Source of the DNA: CAJQLB01 sp041392065 | GTDB lineage: Bacteria; Bacteroidota; Bacteroidia; Flavobacteriales; Flavobacteriaceae | Length of the DNA: 64,000 nt | Direction: 5' to 3' | Assembly: GCA_041392065.1 (NCBI GenBank) | Contig: JAWKMU010000001.1 | Location: 186,001-250,000 of the forward strand | Part shown: positions 1 to 8,336 of the stretch, piece after piece | Layout: each line of letters starts with the position of its first letter | Numbering within the stretch: the stretch's first letter is position 1 | Made by a program: the position numbers and the translations under genes | Notes under the pieces: generated by a model | What the model was told of the DNA's origin: nothing | What the model saw: the letters and a program-made list of their open reading frames with translations, nothing else | The model's database searches: none

Positions 1-555
1 GCATAAGGTAACAGCATCGTGCTCAGCGCCAAAAATCATGAGTTTAAAACAAGGTGGTAATTCTTCAGAAAATAATGAGAGTTCAATTTTTTCTTTAGAA
101 AAATTAGATAATGGAAATGAGTTTGCCTTAAACTGAATCGCACTACCTAAACCTTTAAAAACCCCTTCTTCTTTTTTGAAATTAGAATGGATGAAAAATG
201 ATTGCCTATGTTTTAATGTTTCATAAAAGGCCGAAATACATGCTTCATTAGGCTCAAAAAGTTCAATTAAAATGTACAAAATACCTTCGCAACCTAAACG
301 ATAACGTCCATCATAAGTCATCATTTTAGCTTTGCCAGTTTCAAAAACAGACTGAGATTGTCTTAAAATATCTTTCTCTACACAGCCACCACTAACAGCT
401 CCAATCATGGTGTCGTTCTCAAGAATAAGCATGCGTACTCCAGGTTTTCTGTAAGACGAACCATCTAAAGCAACAACTGTAGCCAAGACTGATTTTAAAT
501 GTTGAGACTTAGCATTTAAATATGCTTCAATAATGTGTTTGAACTCGTATGTCAT
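1..555 (-). CDS. XdhC/CoxI-family molybdoenzyme maturation factor (C-terminus beyond window)
   Basis: Translation from the ATG at 555 stays open for 185 codons and runs off the left edge. The N-terminal XdhC/CoxI block is visible: GSSYRKPGVRML near residue 33, then GAVSGGCVEKDI near residue 53. The last visible residues (LMIFGAEHDAV) look like the start of the Rossmann half of the family. Family members insert sulfurated molybdenum cofactor into xanthine-dehydrogenase-type enzymes. The gene lies 15 nt downstream of the molybdopterin subunit gene and reads the same way, so it is probably the last gene of that operon and serves that enzyme. The family call is firm; the exact client is inferred from context. 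Confidence 0.88.
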   Translation of the reverse strand, partial: MTYEFKHIIEAYLNAKSQHLKSVLATVVALDGSSYRKPGVRMLILENDTMIGAVSGGCVEKDILRQSQSVFETGKAKMMTYDGRYRLGCEGILYILIELFEPNEACISAFYETLKHRQSFFIHSNFKKEEGVFKGLGSAIQFKANSFPLSNFSKEKIELSLFSEELPPCFKLMIFGAEHDAVTLC

Positions 556-570
556 GTTACCTATTTGAGA

Positions 571-2724
571 TTAACCAATAATCGCTTTAGGTTCATAATA
601 TTTCATATAAGGTTGCTTTAATAAACGCTGTCCAGTTGCAGAATATATAGCATTTGCTATAGCACCTCCAACAGGTGGTAAAGTTGGTTCTCCCAATCCA
701 GTTGGCGCTATATCATTCTTAACAAAATGAACATCAACATGTGGTGTTTGATGCATTCTGATTAATTGATATGAATTAAAATTATTTGATTGTGGTACTC
801 CATTTTCAAAAGTAAGTTCACCATACATGCTATGTCCAATACCATCAATAACACCACCAACAACCTGGTTTGTAGCACCTAGAGGATTTACAACAATACC
901 ACAATCAACAGCAACAGTCACTTTTTTCACTACAGGATAACCGTTTTCCAATTCTATATCTGCTACTTCAGCAACATGAGTATTGTGGCAATAATAAACA
1001 GCAAAGCCTTGATATACACCTTCAGGCGTTTTTCCCCAATTTGATTTTTCAACTACTAAATCAATTACACCTTCCAAACGTTCAGGACTGTATTGAATTT
1101 GCTCATCTGTGGTGCCTTTTACATTTTGTAATAAATCTTTGTGCAGTTGAATACGATCTACTTGCATAGTTTCTGCCAATTCATCAAAGAAACTTTGTTC
1201 AGCGGAAGCTAAAAAGTTTGTATAAGGAGCTCTCCATGCTCCAGTAGTAATGTTACTTTGATAATTTGCAGTATCTACCTGATAATTCTCAATAGCTCCA
1301 GCAGGAAAGAAATTAGGAATTAATCCATACATGTTGTTATTTATAGCAGCTTCTTTTAAATGGTAACCTGTAAGTTTTCCATCTTTAATGGATGCAGCAA
1401 TTCTATACTTTATCGCAGGCCTGTAAATGCCTGCAGCCATATCATCTTCTCGAGAAAAAACAACTTTCACAGGCTTTTTTGCTATGTGAGATACTTCAGC
1501 TGCTTCCATAGCAAAATCACCATACAGACGTCGTCCAAAACCGCCTCCCATTCTCGTCATTTCTAACGTAACCTCACTTTCATCTCTTCCTAGCATTCTA
1601 GCAACTCCAGCTGCTGTTCCAGCAGGTGTTTGTATTGGACCAACCAATTCAATTTTGTCAGTTGTAACATTGGTATAGAAATTCATAGGTTCCATACAGT
1701 TATGAGGTAAAAAAGGAGATTCATATGTGCGTTCTAAAACTGTATCAGCTTCAGCAAAAGCTTTTTTTACATCGCCATCTTTGCGTCTTGTGTCAAATGT
1801 ATTTCCATTAAGAATATTTAATAATTTTTCATCATGGAAGGCTGTACTTTCAGCTTTACTATCTTGACTCCACTCAGCTGTTAAGGCTTTTTTTCCTTTC
1901 ATAGCAGACCATGTAGTAGTTGCCAATACAGCTACTTTATCTCCAAATTTAATAACGTCCGTTACACCATTTATGCCTCTAGCTGCAGTATCATCAAACG
2001 ACACTAATTTTTGCCCAAAAGCAGGAGGTCTTAATACAGAAGCATATTGCATGCCTTCAGCTTTATAATCTAATCCAAAGAGTGGTTTTCCTGTAACTAT
2101 TTCATCAATATCAACGTTACTTTTTCCTTGGCCTATAATAGTGAAGTCTTTAGGATCTTTTAAGGTTACATTCTCAGGAACTTCAAGTAATGCAGCTTCT
2201 TTAACAACTTCTCCATAACCTAATTTGTCTCCATTAGAGTTAGTAATGATTCCATTTTTAGTTTCACATTCTGAAGGATCAATTCCCCATTTTGTTGCTG
2301 CAGCATTAACCAACATTTGCCTTGCAGTTGCTCCAGTTTGACGTAAAGGTTCCCAGCCTTGTCTTAACGATTGACTTCCACCAGCTACTTGTCTTGTGAA
2401 GTTTTTGGTGTCTAAAACCCCTTGTACTACATGTACGTCATCCCAAGCCACATCTAATTCTTCAGCAATAAGCATTGGCATGGAAGTTTTAACACCTTGA
2501 CCAATTTCAGGATTTGGTGAAAATATTGTGACTTTCCCTTCATCTGATATTTTAATGAAGGCATTAAAATCGTTATAATCTAATAGACTTAAATCTACAG
2601 GTGGCTTTACATCTTCTTTACATGCAGTAAATAAGTTAAAACCAATTAGCATGCCTCCACTTGCTAAAGCCGAAGTTTGCAAAAATGAACGTCTGCTGAA
2701 CTTAAATTTGTTTGAAGTTTCCAT
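571..2724 (-). CDS. Molybdopterin-binding subunit of a xanthine dehydrogenase/IorB-type hydroxylase
   Basis: 717 residues, the usual length for isoquinoline-1-oxidoreductase beta (IorB-like) or aldehyde dehydrogenase large subunits. The N-terminus carries a twin-arginine signal (SRRSFLQ, residues 10-16) followed by a hydrophobic stretch ending in FTAC, so it is probably exported folded to the periplasm and might be lipidated at Cys35. MGGGFGRR near residue 392 is the cofactor-binding loop of the family. GLGEPTLPPVGGAIANAI near the C-terminus contains the conserved catalytic Glu region. It would hydroxylate an aldehyde or N-heterocycle with water as oxygen source, passing electrons to the 2Fe-2S partner encoded 13 nt upstream. 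The substrate cannot be read from sequence. Confidence 0.9.
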   Translation of the reverse strand: METSNKFKFSRRSFLQTSALASGGMLIGFNLFTACKEDVKPPVDLSLLDYNDFNAFIKISDEGKVTIFSPNPEIGQGVKTSMPMLIAEELDVAWDDVHVVQGVLDTKNFTRQVAGGSQSLRQGWEPLRQTGATARQMLVNAAATKWGIDPSECETKNGIITNSNGDKLGYGEVVKEAALLEVPENVTLKDPKDFTIIGQGKSNVDIDEIVTGKPLFGLDYKAEGMQYASVLRPPAFGQKLVSFDDTAARGINGVTDVIKFGDKVAVLATTTWSAMKGKKALTAEWSQDSKAESTAFHDEKLLNILNGNTFDTRRKDGDVKKAFAEADTVLERTYESPFLPHNCMEPMNFYTNVTTDKIELVGPIQTPAGTAAGVARMLGRDESEVTLEMTRMGGGFGRRLYGDFAMEAAEVSHIAKKPVKVVFSREDDMAAGIYRPAIKYRIAASIKDGKLTGYHLKEAAINNNMYGLIPNFFPAGAIENYQVDTANYQSNITTGAWRAPYTNFLASAEQSFFDELAETMQVDRIQLHKDLLQNVKGTTDEQIQYSPERLEGVIDLVVEKSNWGKTPEGVYQGFAVYYCHNTHVAEVADIELENGYPVVKKVTVAVDCGIVVNPLGATNQVVGGVIDGIGHSMYGELTFENGVPQSNNFNSYQLIRMHQTPHVDVHFVKNDIAPTGLGEPTLPPVGGAIANAIYSATGQRLLKQPYMKYYEPKAIIG

Positions 2725-2737
2725 GTTTTAGCTGTTT

Positions 2738-3199
2738 TTAACTTAATTTACTTGCTGCTACTTCAACAGCTTTTTCAATACTATTATACGAAGCGCATCT
2801 GCAAATATTACCTTGCATTGCAGTACGAATATCTGATTTTGTTGGGTTTGGATTGTTTTTTAAAAATGCTGAAGCTGTCATGATTTGTCCAGCTTGGCAG
2901 TAGCCACATTGTGGTACATCAATCTCTTTCCATGCTTCCTGAACAGGATGATCTCCATGTTCTGAAAGACCTTCAATAGTTGTGATTTCCATTCCTTGTA
3001 AATTTGAAACTGGGAGTGAACAACTACGATTTGCATTTCCGTTAATGTGTACTGTACAAGCACCACATTGTGCAATTCCACAGCCAAATTTAGTTCCTAC
3101 TAGGTTGGCATGGTCTCTCAAAACCCAAAGCAAAGGTGTGTCGGCATCTGCCTCAACAGATTGGAGTTTTCCATTAATTTTTAAGTTATACGTTGGCAT
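2738..3199 (-). CDS. 2Fe-2S subunit of molybdenum hydroxylase (IorA-like)
   Basis: 153 residues with the two domains of this family. The plant-ferredoxin-like domain holds Cys40, Cys45, Cys48 and Cys60. The helical domain holds Cys98 and Cys101 (CGYCQAGQ) and Cys133/Cys135 (GNICRC). These bind two 2Fe-2S clusters that relay electrons from the molybdenum site in the following subunit. There is no signal peptide, so co-export with the Tat-bearing large subunit is likely (inference). First gene of a three-gene minus-strand operon with the IorB-like and XdhC-like genes, divergent from the beta-propeller gene at 3383. Confidence 0.92.
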   Translation of the reverse strand: MPTYNLKINGKLQSVEADADTPLLWVLRDHANLVGTKFGCGIAQCGACTVHINGNANRSCSLPVSNLQGMEITTIEGLSEHGDHPVQEAWKEIDVPQCGYCQAGQIMTASAFLKNNPNPTKSDIRTAMQGNICRCASYNSIEKAVEVAASKLS

Positions 3200-3348
3200 A
3201 ATTAGTGATTTTATTTATATCGTTTTATAAGTGAAGGATACACGATTTTCAAGGCTTTCTAAAGTTAATAAAAAAAGTAACTATTTCCTTGTTTTAACAT
3301 AGAATTAAGTGTTAAAATCAATTTTCAATATTAGAACTTATATTTTTA

Positions 3349-3356
3349 TATATTTG
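3349..3356 (+). promoter_or_regulatory. Bacteroidota-type -7 element (TATATTTG)
   Basis: TATATTTG fits the TAnnTTTG consensus of the flavobacterial primary sigma factor and sits 27 nt before the ATG at 3383. No clear TTG -33 element is visible. Confidence 0.5.
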
Positions 3357-3382
3357 ATTGTATTCAACTAACTAACCAACCA

Positions 3383-6300
3383 ATGAAAAAAACAATCTCT
3401 TTTCTTGCCCTTTTTTTTATTTTATTTTCACTAGCAGCACAAGAGGCTGAGACCTATTTTAAACCATTAAAATATAGAAACATTGGACCTTTCCGTGGAG
3501 GTCGATCAACTGGTTCTACAGGAGTTGTTGGAGATCCATTGACCTATTACATGGGAACTACAGGTGGAGGTTTATGGAAAACAGAAGATGCTGGACAAAG
3601 TTGGCATAACATTTCAGATGGTTTTTTTAAAACAGGTTCTGTTGGAGCTGTGGCTGTTTCAGAATCAAATCCAAATATTGTATATGTTGGTATGGGTGAA
3701 CATGCAATAAGAGGTGTAATGACTTCTTATGGTGATGGTATCTATAAATCAACTGATGCTGGAAAAACTTGGACTCACATTGGACTAAAAGAAACTCAGC
3801 AAATTTCTCGTATAGCAATTCATCCAACCAATCCTGATATTGTTTTTGTAGCAGCGCAAGGAGCAATCAATGGTTCTACAAAAGAACGAGGTGTTTACAA
3901 ATCTATTGATGGTGGAAAAACATGGAAAAATGTACTTTATGTAAACGACATGACTGGAGCTGTGGAACTCTCAATGGATATGAATTATCCAGAAGTTTTA
4001 TATGCAGCTATGTGGCATCATAAAAGAGAGCCTTGGGTTGTAATCAGTGGAGGAGAAGGTGATGGGTTATATAAATCCGTTGATGGTGGAGAAACTTGGA
4101 AACAAATTCATAATGGATTGCCAGAAGAGAAAGGTAAAATGGCAATTGCTGTTAGTAGAGCCAATTCAGATAAAGTTTATGCAGTTTTAGAAAGTGATTC
4201 AAATAAAGATACTGGTGGATTATATGTATCTGAAGATGCTGGAGAAAACTGGATTTTTGTAAGCGATGATAATAGATTAACACAAAGAGCATGGTATTAT
4301 ATAGAAGTATTTCCAGATCCAAACGATGAAAACACAGTTTACGTTATGAGTGCTCCTGCACTCAGATCAATTGATGGTGGAAAAACATGGGAAAATATTG
4401 ATGGTCCTCATGGCGATTATCATGATTTATGGATTAATCCCAAAAACTCAAAAAACATGGTCATCTCAGATGATGGTGGTGCAGGTATTTCTTTTAACTA
4501 TGGTGCTTCTTGGTCTACTCAAGCCAATATGCCAACAGCTCAGATTTATAGAATAAATGCAGATAATATGTTCCCATATAACATTTATGGTGGTCAACAA
4601 GATAATTATTCGGTAAAAATTGCCAGTTTATCTCTTGGTAATTGGAGTATTACAAATAGAGATTGGTCCAATGGAGCTGGTGGTGAAAGCGCTTTTTTAG
4701 CTTTCGATCCTGATAATCCTCGTTATGTAATGGGAGGTGAATATTTAGGTTACATAGATGTTATGGATACCAAAGCAAATGGGTCAACTAATATCATGGC
4801 TGCTCCAAATCAGTGGTTAGGAAGAGAAGCTCGTAATATGGAGTATTTATTCAATTGGAACGCTCCAATAATTCATTCTATGCATGAAAAAGGAACCTTT
4901 TTTCATTGCGCAAATAAAGTTTTGAAAACTACTGATATGGGAAAATCATGGACAGAATTTTCTCCTGACTTAACTAGAAATATTGACGAGAAACAAGGTA
5001 ATGGTGGAGCACCTTATACCAATGAAGCTGTAGGTGCAGAGAATTATGGAACTATTGCTTATATGATTGAATCGCCACATGAAAAAGGTGTCTATTATAC
5101 TGGAAGTGATGATGGTTTAGTTCATATTACGAGAGATAATGGAAACACTTGGCAAAACATAACTCCAAAAGGACTTGGCGAAACTTTGGTTAATGCTATT
5201 GATGTGTCGCCACACGATCCAGCAACAGTTTATATTGCTACAACAAAATATAAATTTAACGATTATACTCCAGCACTTTATAAAACTACTGATTATGGAA
5301 AAACATGGAAGAATATAAGCTCAGGAATTCCATATGGAGCTCATACGAGAGTTGTTCGTGAAGATCAAAAACGAAAAGATTTATTATATGCTGGAACCGA
5401 AACAGGAATTTATGTCTCATGGAATGGAGGTCAATCTTGGGAAAGTTTACAACTTAATATGCCAATTACTCCAATAACTGATTTGAAAGTACATCAAGGC
5501 GATTTAATCGTGTCCACTTCTGGTAGAGGATTTTGGATATTGGATGATTTAGGATTATTGAATCAATTCAAAAACAACTCAAAATCTGTAAAACTGTACA
5601 CACCTGAGCCAGCTTTAGATGGTGTTTGGTGGAGTCAGTTAAATGGCAATGGTTCTAATGGAACAGATACTTTTGAAGGTGTTAATCCTGCAAATGGCTT
5701 GGTGATTTATTATGAATTGCCAAAGCTTGAAGAAAGTGATGAAGTTACTTTAGAAATTAGAGATAGTAAAAATCAGTTGGTAAATACCATCAGTTCAAAA
5801 AGAGATCCAAATTACAGACGTTGGGATGGTGGTCCACCTCCAGCTGCAACACTTTCAAAAGAAGAAGGTCTAAATCGTTTTGTTTGGGATTTTCGTTATC
5901 CAATCATATCTGGAATTCCAGATACGTATATTGAAGCGAATTTTAGAGGACATAGAGCAATTCCTGGAACCTATAAATTAACCTTAAAAGTTGGAGATAA
6001 AGTTGTTTCAACAGATGCAGTTATTACTAAAAATCCTTTGTATGAAACTCAACCAGGTCAATATGAAGAATATGATAACTTTATGAAAGACATGGAAGCA
6101 AATTTAACAGAAATGCATGATAAAGTTAATTTGTTGCATAAAGCTAAAGGTCAAATAGAAAGTACAATTTCTGAGCTTGATGCTGAAAAGCATAAAGCAT
6201 TAATTGAAAAAGGTAAGCAGTTGGTAAAGGATTTAACAGCTTGGGATGAAGATATGATTCAGCGTAAATCTAAAGCTTATGACGATGTTGAGAACTTCCC

Positions 6301-6511
6301 AAATAAATTTACTGCAGAATATATTTTCTTGATTAATCAAACAGAAAGTAGTATTCCAAGAGTTAACGATCAAAATAAAAATAGAAAAGTAGAATTAGAT
6401 GCTCAATGGAATACCTTAAAAAGTAAGGCTAATACGTTTATAAATTCTGAAATTCCAGAGTTCAATAAACAATTATGGGAAGCTGGAATAGGAGCTATTA
6501 AAATGAATTAA
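3383..6511 (+). CDS. Secreted BNR/Asp-box (VPS10/sortilin-like) beta-propeller protein
   Basis: 1042 residues with a signal peptide (MKKTISFLALFFILFSLAAQ). About ten Asp-box repeats of the form SxDxGxTW are visible, for example KSIDGGKTWKNV, KSVDGGETWKQI, RSIDGGKTWENI, KTTDMGKSWTEF and KTTDYGKTWKNI. They are spread over roughly residues 65-690 and would build one or two beta-propellers. Residues from about 700 on look like an Ig-like domain and a helical tail. Such proteins are often annotated as glycosyl hydrolases of the BNR type, but I see no catalytic signature that fixes an enzymatic activity. It is monocistronic, with its own promoter-like element and a strong terminator just after the stop. 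Confidence 0.85.
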   Translation: MKKTISFLALFFILFSLAAQEAETYFKPLKYRNIGPFRGGRSTGSTGVVGDPLTYYMGTTGGGLWKTEDAGQSWHNISDGFFKTGSVGAVAVSESNPNIVYVGMGEHAIRGVMTSYGDGIYKSTDAGKTWTHIGLKETQQISRIAIHPTNPDIVFVAAQGAINGSTKERGVYKSIDGGKTWKNVLYVNDMTGAVELSMDMNYPEVLYAAMWHHKREPWVVISGGEGDGLYKSVDGGETWKQIHNGLPEEKGKMAIAVSRANSDKVYAVLESDSNKDTGGLYVSEDAGENWIFVSDDNRLTQRAWYYIEVFPDPNDENTVYVMSAPALRSIDGGKTWENIDGPHGDYHDLWINPKNSKNMVISDDGGAGISFNYGASWSTQANMPTAQIYRINADNMFPYNIYGGQQDNYSVKIASLSLGNWSITNRDWSNGAGGESAFLAFDPDNPRYVMGGEYLGYIDVMDTKANGSTNIMAAPNQWLGREARNMEYLFNWNAPIIHSMHEKGTFFHCANKVLKTTDMGKSWTEFSPDLTRNIDEKQGNGGAPYTNEAVGAENYGTIAYMIESPHEKGVYYTGSDDGLVHITRDNGNTWQNITPKGLGETLVNAIDVSPHDPATVYIATTKYKFNDYTPALYKTTDYGKTWKNISSGIPYGAHTRVVREDQKRKDLLYAGTETGIYVSWNGGQSWESLQLNMPITPITDLKVHQGDLIVSTSGRGFWILDDLGLLNQFKNNSKSVKLYTPEPALDGVWWSQLNGNGSNGTDTFEGVNPANGLVIYYELPKLEESDEVTLEIRDSKNQLVNTISSKRDPNYRRWDGGPPPAATLSKEEGLNRFVWDFRYPIISGIPDTYIEANFRGHRAIPGTYKLTLKVGDKVVSTDAVITKNPLYETQPGQYEEYDNFMKDMEANLTEMHDKVNLLHKAKGQIESTISELDAEKHKALIEKGKQLVKDLTAWDEDMIQRKSKAYDDVENFPNKFTAEYIFLINQTESSIPRVNDQNKNRKVELDAQWNTLKSKANTFINSEIPEFNKQLWEAGIGAIKMN

Positions 6512-6516
6512 AACTT

Positions 6517-6546
6517 AAAGCCTCATCTTTAGATGAGGCTTTTTTT
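6517..6546 (+). terminator. Rho-independent terminator after the beta-propeller gene
   Basis: A 12-bp perfect stem (AAAGCCTCATCT at 6517-6528 with AGATGAGGCTTT at 6531-6542) runs into a T-run, six nt after the stop codon. Confidence 0.9.
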
Positions 6547-6778
6547 AATATGCTAATGCAGCTCCATGATCGTAAGGAGGGGAAACTGCTTTTAGTTTTT
6601 TGGTTTCAGTATTAAATTCAATGGGTACCCATAATCCTTGTGCATAACGCTTTTCATTTGAGGGGATTTCTAATATTGGTAATTTACTTTCTTCAAACAC
6701 TTCCTGAGAAAATAATCCTTCCATCATTCTTACTGTATACTTTGGTGCTAATGCTGTAGCAGAAGATTCTGAAAACAT
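6545..6778 (-). pseudogene. Probable 3' remnant of an unidentified gene
   Basis: A 77-codon minus-strand frame whose last 60 or so residues look like real coding sequence (GLWVPIEFNTETKKLKAV, then PPYDHGAALAY at the end). The first dozen residues are only the mirror of the plus-strand fragment described next. The pattern is that of the C-terminal end of a longer protein that has lost its 5' part. The ending resembles gamma-glutamyltransferase/Ntn-hydrolase C-termini in style, but that is a weak impression. No promoter or convincing start is seen, so this is more likely debris than a small gene. Confidence 0.4.
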
Positions 6779-7007
6779 CCATATATTAAATACCGATTTT
6801 ATTGAAACAGATAATGGTCATGCAGTACTAAATCCAGAACTATTTAAAGACATTCCCAACTTGGCATTAGTGCATATAGTATTGCTTAGAGGCAATGTAG
6901 TTATTGAAGAAATTGAAGGTGAGCTTTACAAGTTTTACGCTGAGTCTCACATGCGTTTACCAATTACATTGGTTAAAGATATCAATACTGTAAAAAAAAT
7001 AGACTAA
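6708..7007 (+). pseudogene. Headless plus-strand coding fragment
   Basis: After the TGA at 6705 the frame stays open for 99 codons to the TAA at 7005. It contains protein-like sequence (LNTDFIETDNGHAVLNPELF, then LVHIVLLRGNVVIEEIEG) but no ATG, GTG or TTG at a sensible position near its beginning. It overlaps the opposite-strand remnant by about 70 nt, so at least one of the two is broken and the join between two former genes lies near 6710-6780. I do not recognise the family. Confidence 0.4.
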
Positions 7008-7041
7008 TTTTAGCAATAAATAAAAGACAGACTATTTAATT

Positions 7042-7485
7042 ATGAAAACTATTTTTAAGATCATCTTTTTTTTATGCTGTATATCTTGTGCTCAAGATGA
7101 TTTTTATGACTTATCAGAGTATGATGATTTTATGATGATTGTTACGGTTTATTTCGATTCAGAAAAAGTAAACTCTCCTTATGAATATACATTAACGGAT
7201 TATAAAACAAATGGTTATAATCAACTCATAAGCTATCCTAGTGGCTCTAGAGGTTCTATTAGTCCTCAACACCTATCAGAAACTCGATATTACTCAGTAA
7301 AAGAGTTTAAAACTGTTGGTATTAAAATTACACCTATTCAGAATGTTGTTGGCTATCAGTTTCAGATAAAAGAAATTTCTTCTTTTTATCCAGATTCTTC
7401 TCCAATAGTATTTATAGAAGATAATCTTGAAGAAGAAACAATTATTTATTATAATTTTGAGAATGAAGAAGTATCTATAAATTGA
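7042..7485 (+). CDS. Putative lipoprotein, function unknown
   Basis: 147 residues. The start MKTIFKIIFFLCCISCAQDDFYD gives a short hydrophobic signal ending in CISC followed by acidic residues, consistent with lipidation at Cys16 and an outer-membrane-anchored product. The rest has no recognisable domain; alternating polar and aromatic residues suggest a beta-rich fold. Its TGA overlaps the TTG start of the next gene, so the two are probably translated together. Confidence 0.6.
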   Translation: MKTIFKIIFFLCCISCAQDDFYDLSEYDDFMMIVTVYFDSEKVNSPYEYTLTDYKTNGYNQLISYPSGSRGSISPQHLSETRYYSVKEFKTVGIKITPIQNVVGYQFQIKEISSFYPDSSPIVFIEDNLEEETIIYYNFENEEVSIN

Positions 7486-8336
7486 AGTGTAAAATTTATT
7501 TTATAGGAATATTAATTTTAATTTCACACCACCTAAACGCACAAAATAAAAACGATTTTGAAGTAGGTTTATATAATATAGGTTTTGGAGGTTTAGTTGG
7601 AGGAATAGGCTCCATAATAAACAAAAAACCAAACGAAAAAACTGGGAAGGTTTTTTTAAAAGGGTTTTATCAGGGCGCTTTGGGTGGTTATTTAATTTTT
7701 GAGAGTAAGCGCTTGGTAGGAAAGTTTGCTGAAACCGAGGACTATACTTATGTTTGGCCATCAAAAATACTAAATAGTGCAGGAGCAAGCATGATTGAAA
7801 ATGCAGCAGCCAATAGAGATTTTTGGGAGCGTTGGCATCTTAACATTGCTTTTAATAGGTTTGAGTATAATTTTGAAAGGAATAAGTTATCTTATAGGAT
7901 TATGCCTTTTGCTTTAGGTAATACTATTTATGGTTTTATTCGAGGGAATTTAGATACGAGCATGTCTCTAAAAACAGGTACTTTTGTATTTTCTACAGAT
8001 GAAATAAATTCATCCAATAATTCTGAATACTTTAATGCAGGTGCTTATTCCATTTCTAACTCTATAGTTTATTTAAAGTCAATAATAGATTTAAATAGAG
8101 TTATTAGTCATGAACTTATTCATATTTATCAATATGAAAGTTTTTCAGGGTTTAATGCTTTTTTTGATAAACCCTTAAATAATTGGTTTAATAATACCAA
8201 ATGGTTTAGTACTTATAAAAAATTATTTTACACAGATATTAATTATCTTATTTTTCAAGGAATCTACTTTGTAAATAAAGATTATAACACTAATCTTTTT
8301 GAAAAAGAAGCAAGGTTTTATACGGAGTTAGATTAA
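7482..8336 (+). CDS. Putative exported HExxH metallopeptidase-like protein
   Basis: 284 residues from a TTG start at 7482 that overlaps the previous stop by four bases (TTGA). An N-terminal signal (IYFIGILILISHHLNAQ) points to export. A glycine-rich region at residues 33-70 may be membrane-associated. VISHELIHIYQYES contains an HExxH zinc motif (His210, Glu211, His214), and FEKEARFYTE near the end could supply a third ligand. The pattern resembles small Bacteroidota membrane-anchored metallopeptidases, but no full family signature is recognised and activity is inferred. It converges on the formate dehydrogenase gene, which begins at the very next base on the other strand. Confidence 0.6.
   Translation: MKCKIYFIGILILISHHLNAQNKNDFEVGLYNIGFGGLVGGIGSIINKKPNEKTGKVFLKGFYQGALGGYLIFESKRLVGKFAETEDYTYVWPSKILNSAGASMIENAAANRDFWERWHLNIAFNRFEYNFERNKLSYRIMPFALGNTIYGFIRGNLDTSMSLKTGTFVFSTDEINSSNNSEYFNAGAYSISNSIVYLKSIIDLNRVISHELIHIYQYESFSGFNAFFDKPLNNWFNNTKWFSTYKKLFYTDINYLIFQGIYFVNKDYNTNLFEKEARFYTELD

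Noticed and set aside
1360..1566. 68-codon plus-strand frame inside the molybdopterin subunit gene
   Set aside because: Shadow of the conserved cofactor-binding region on the other strand; no start context.
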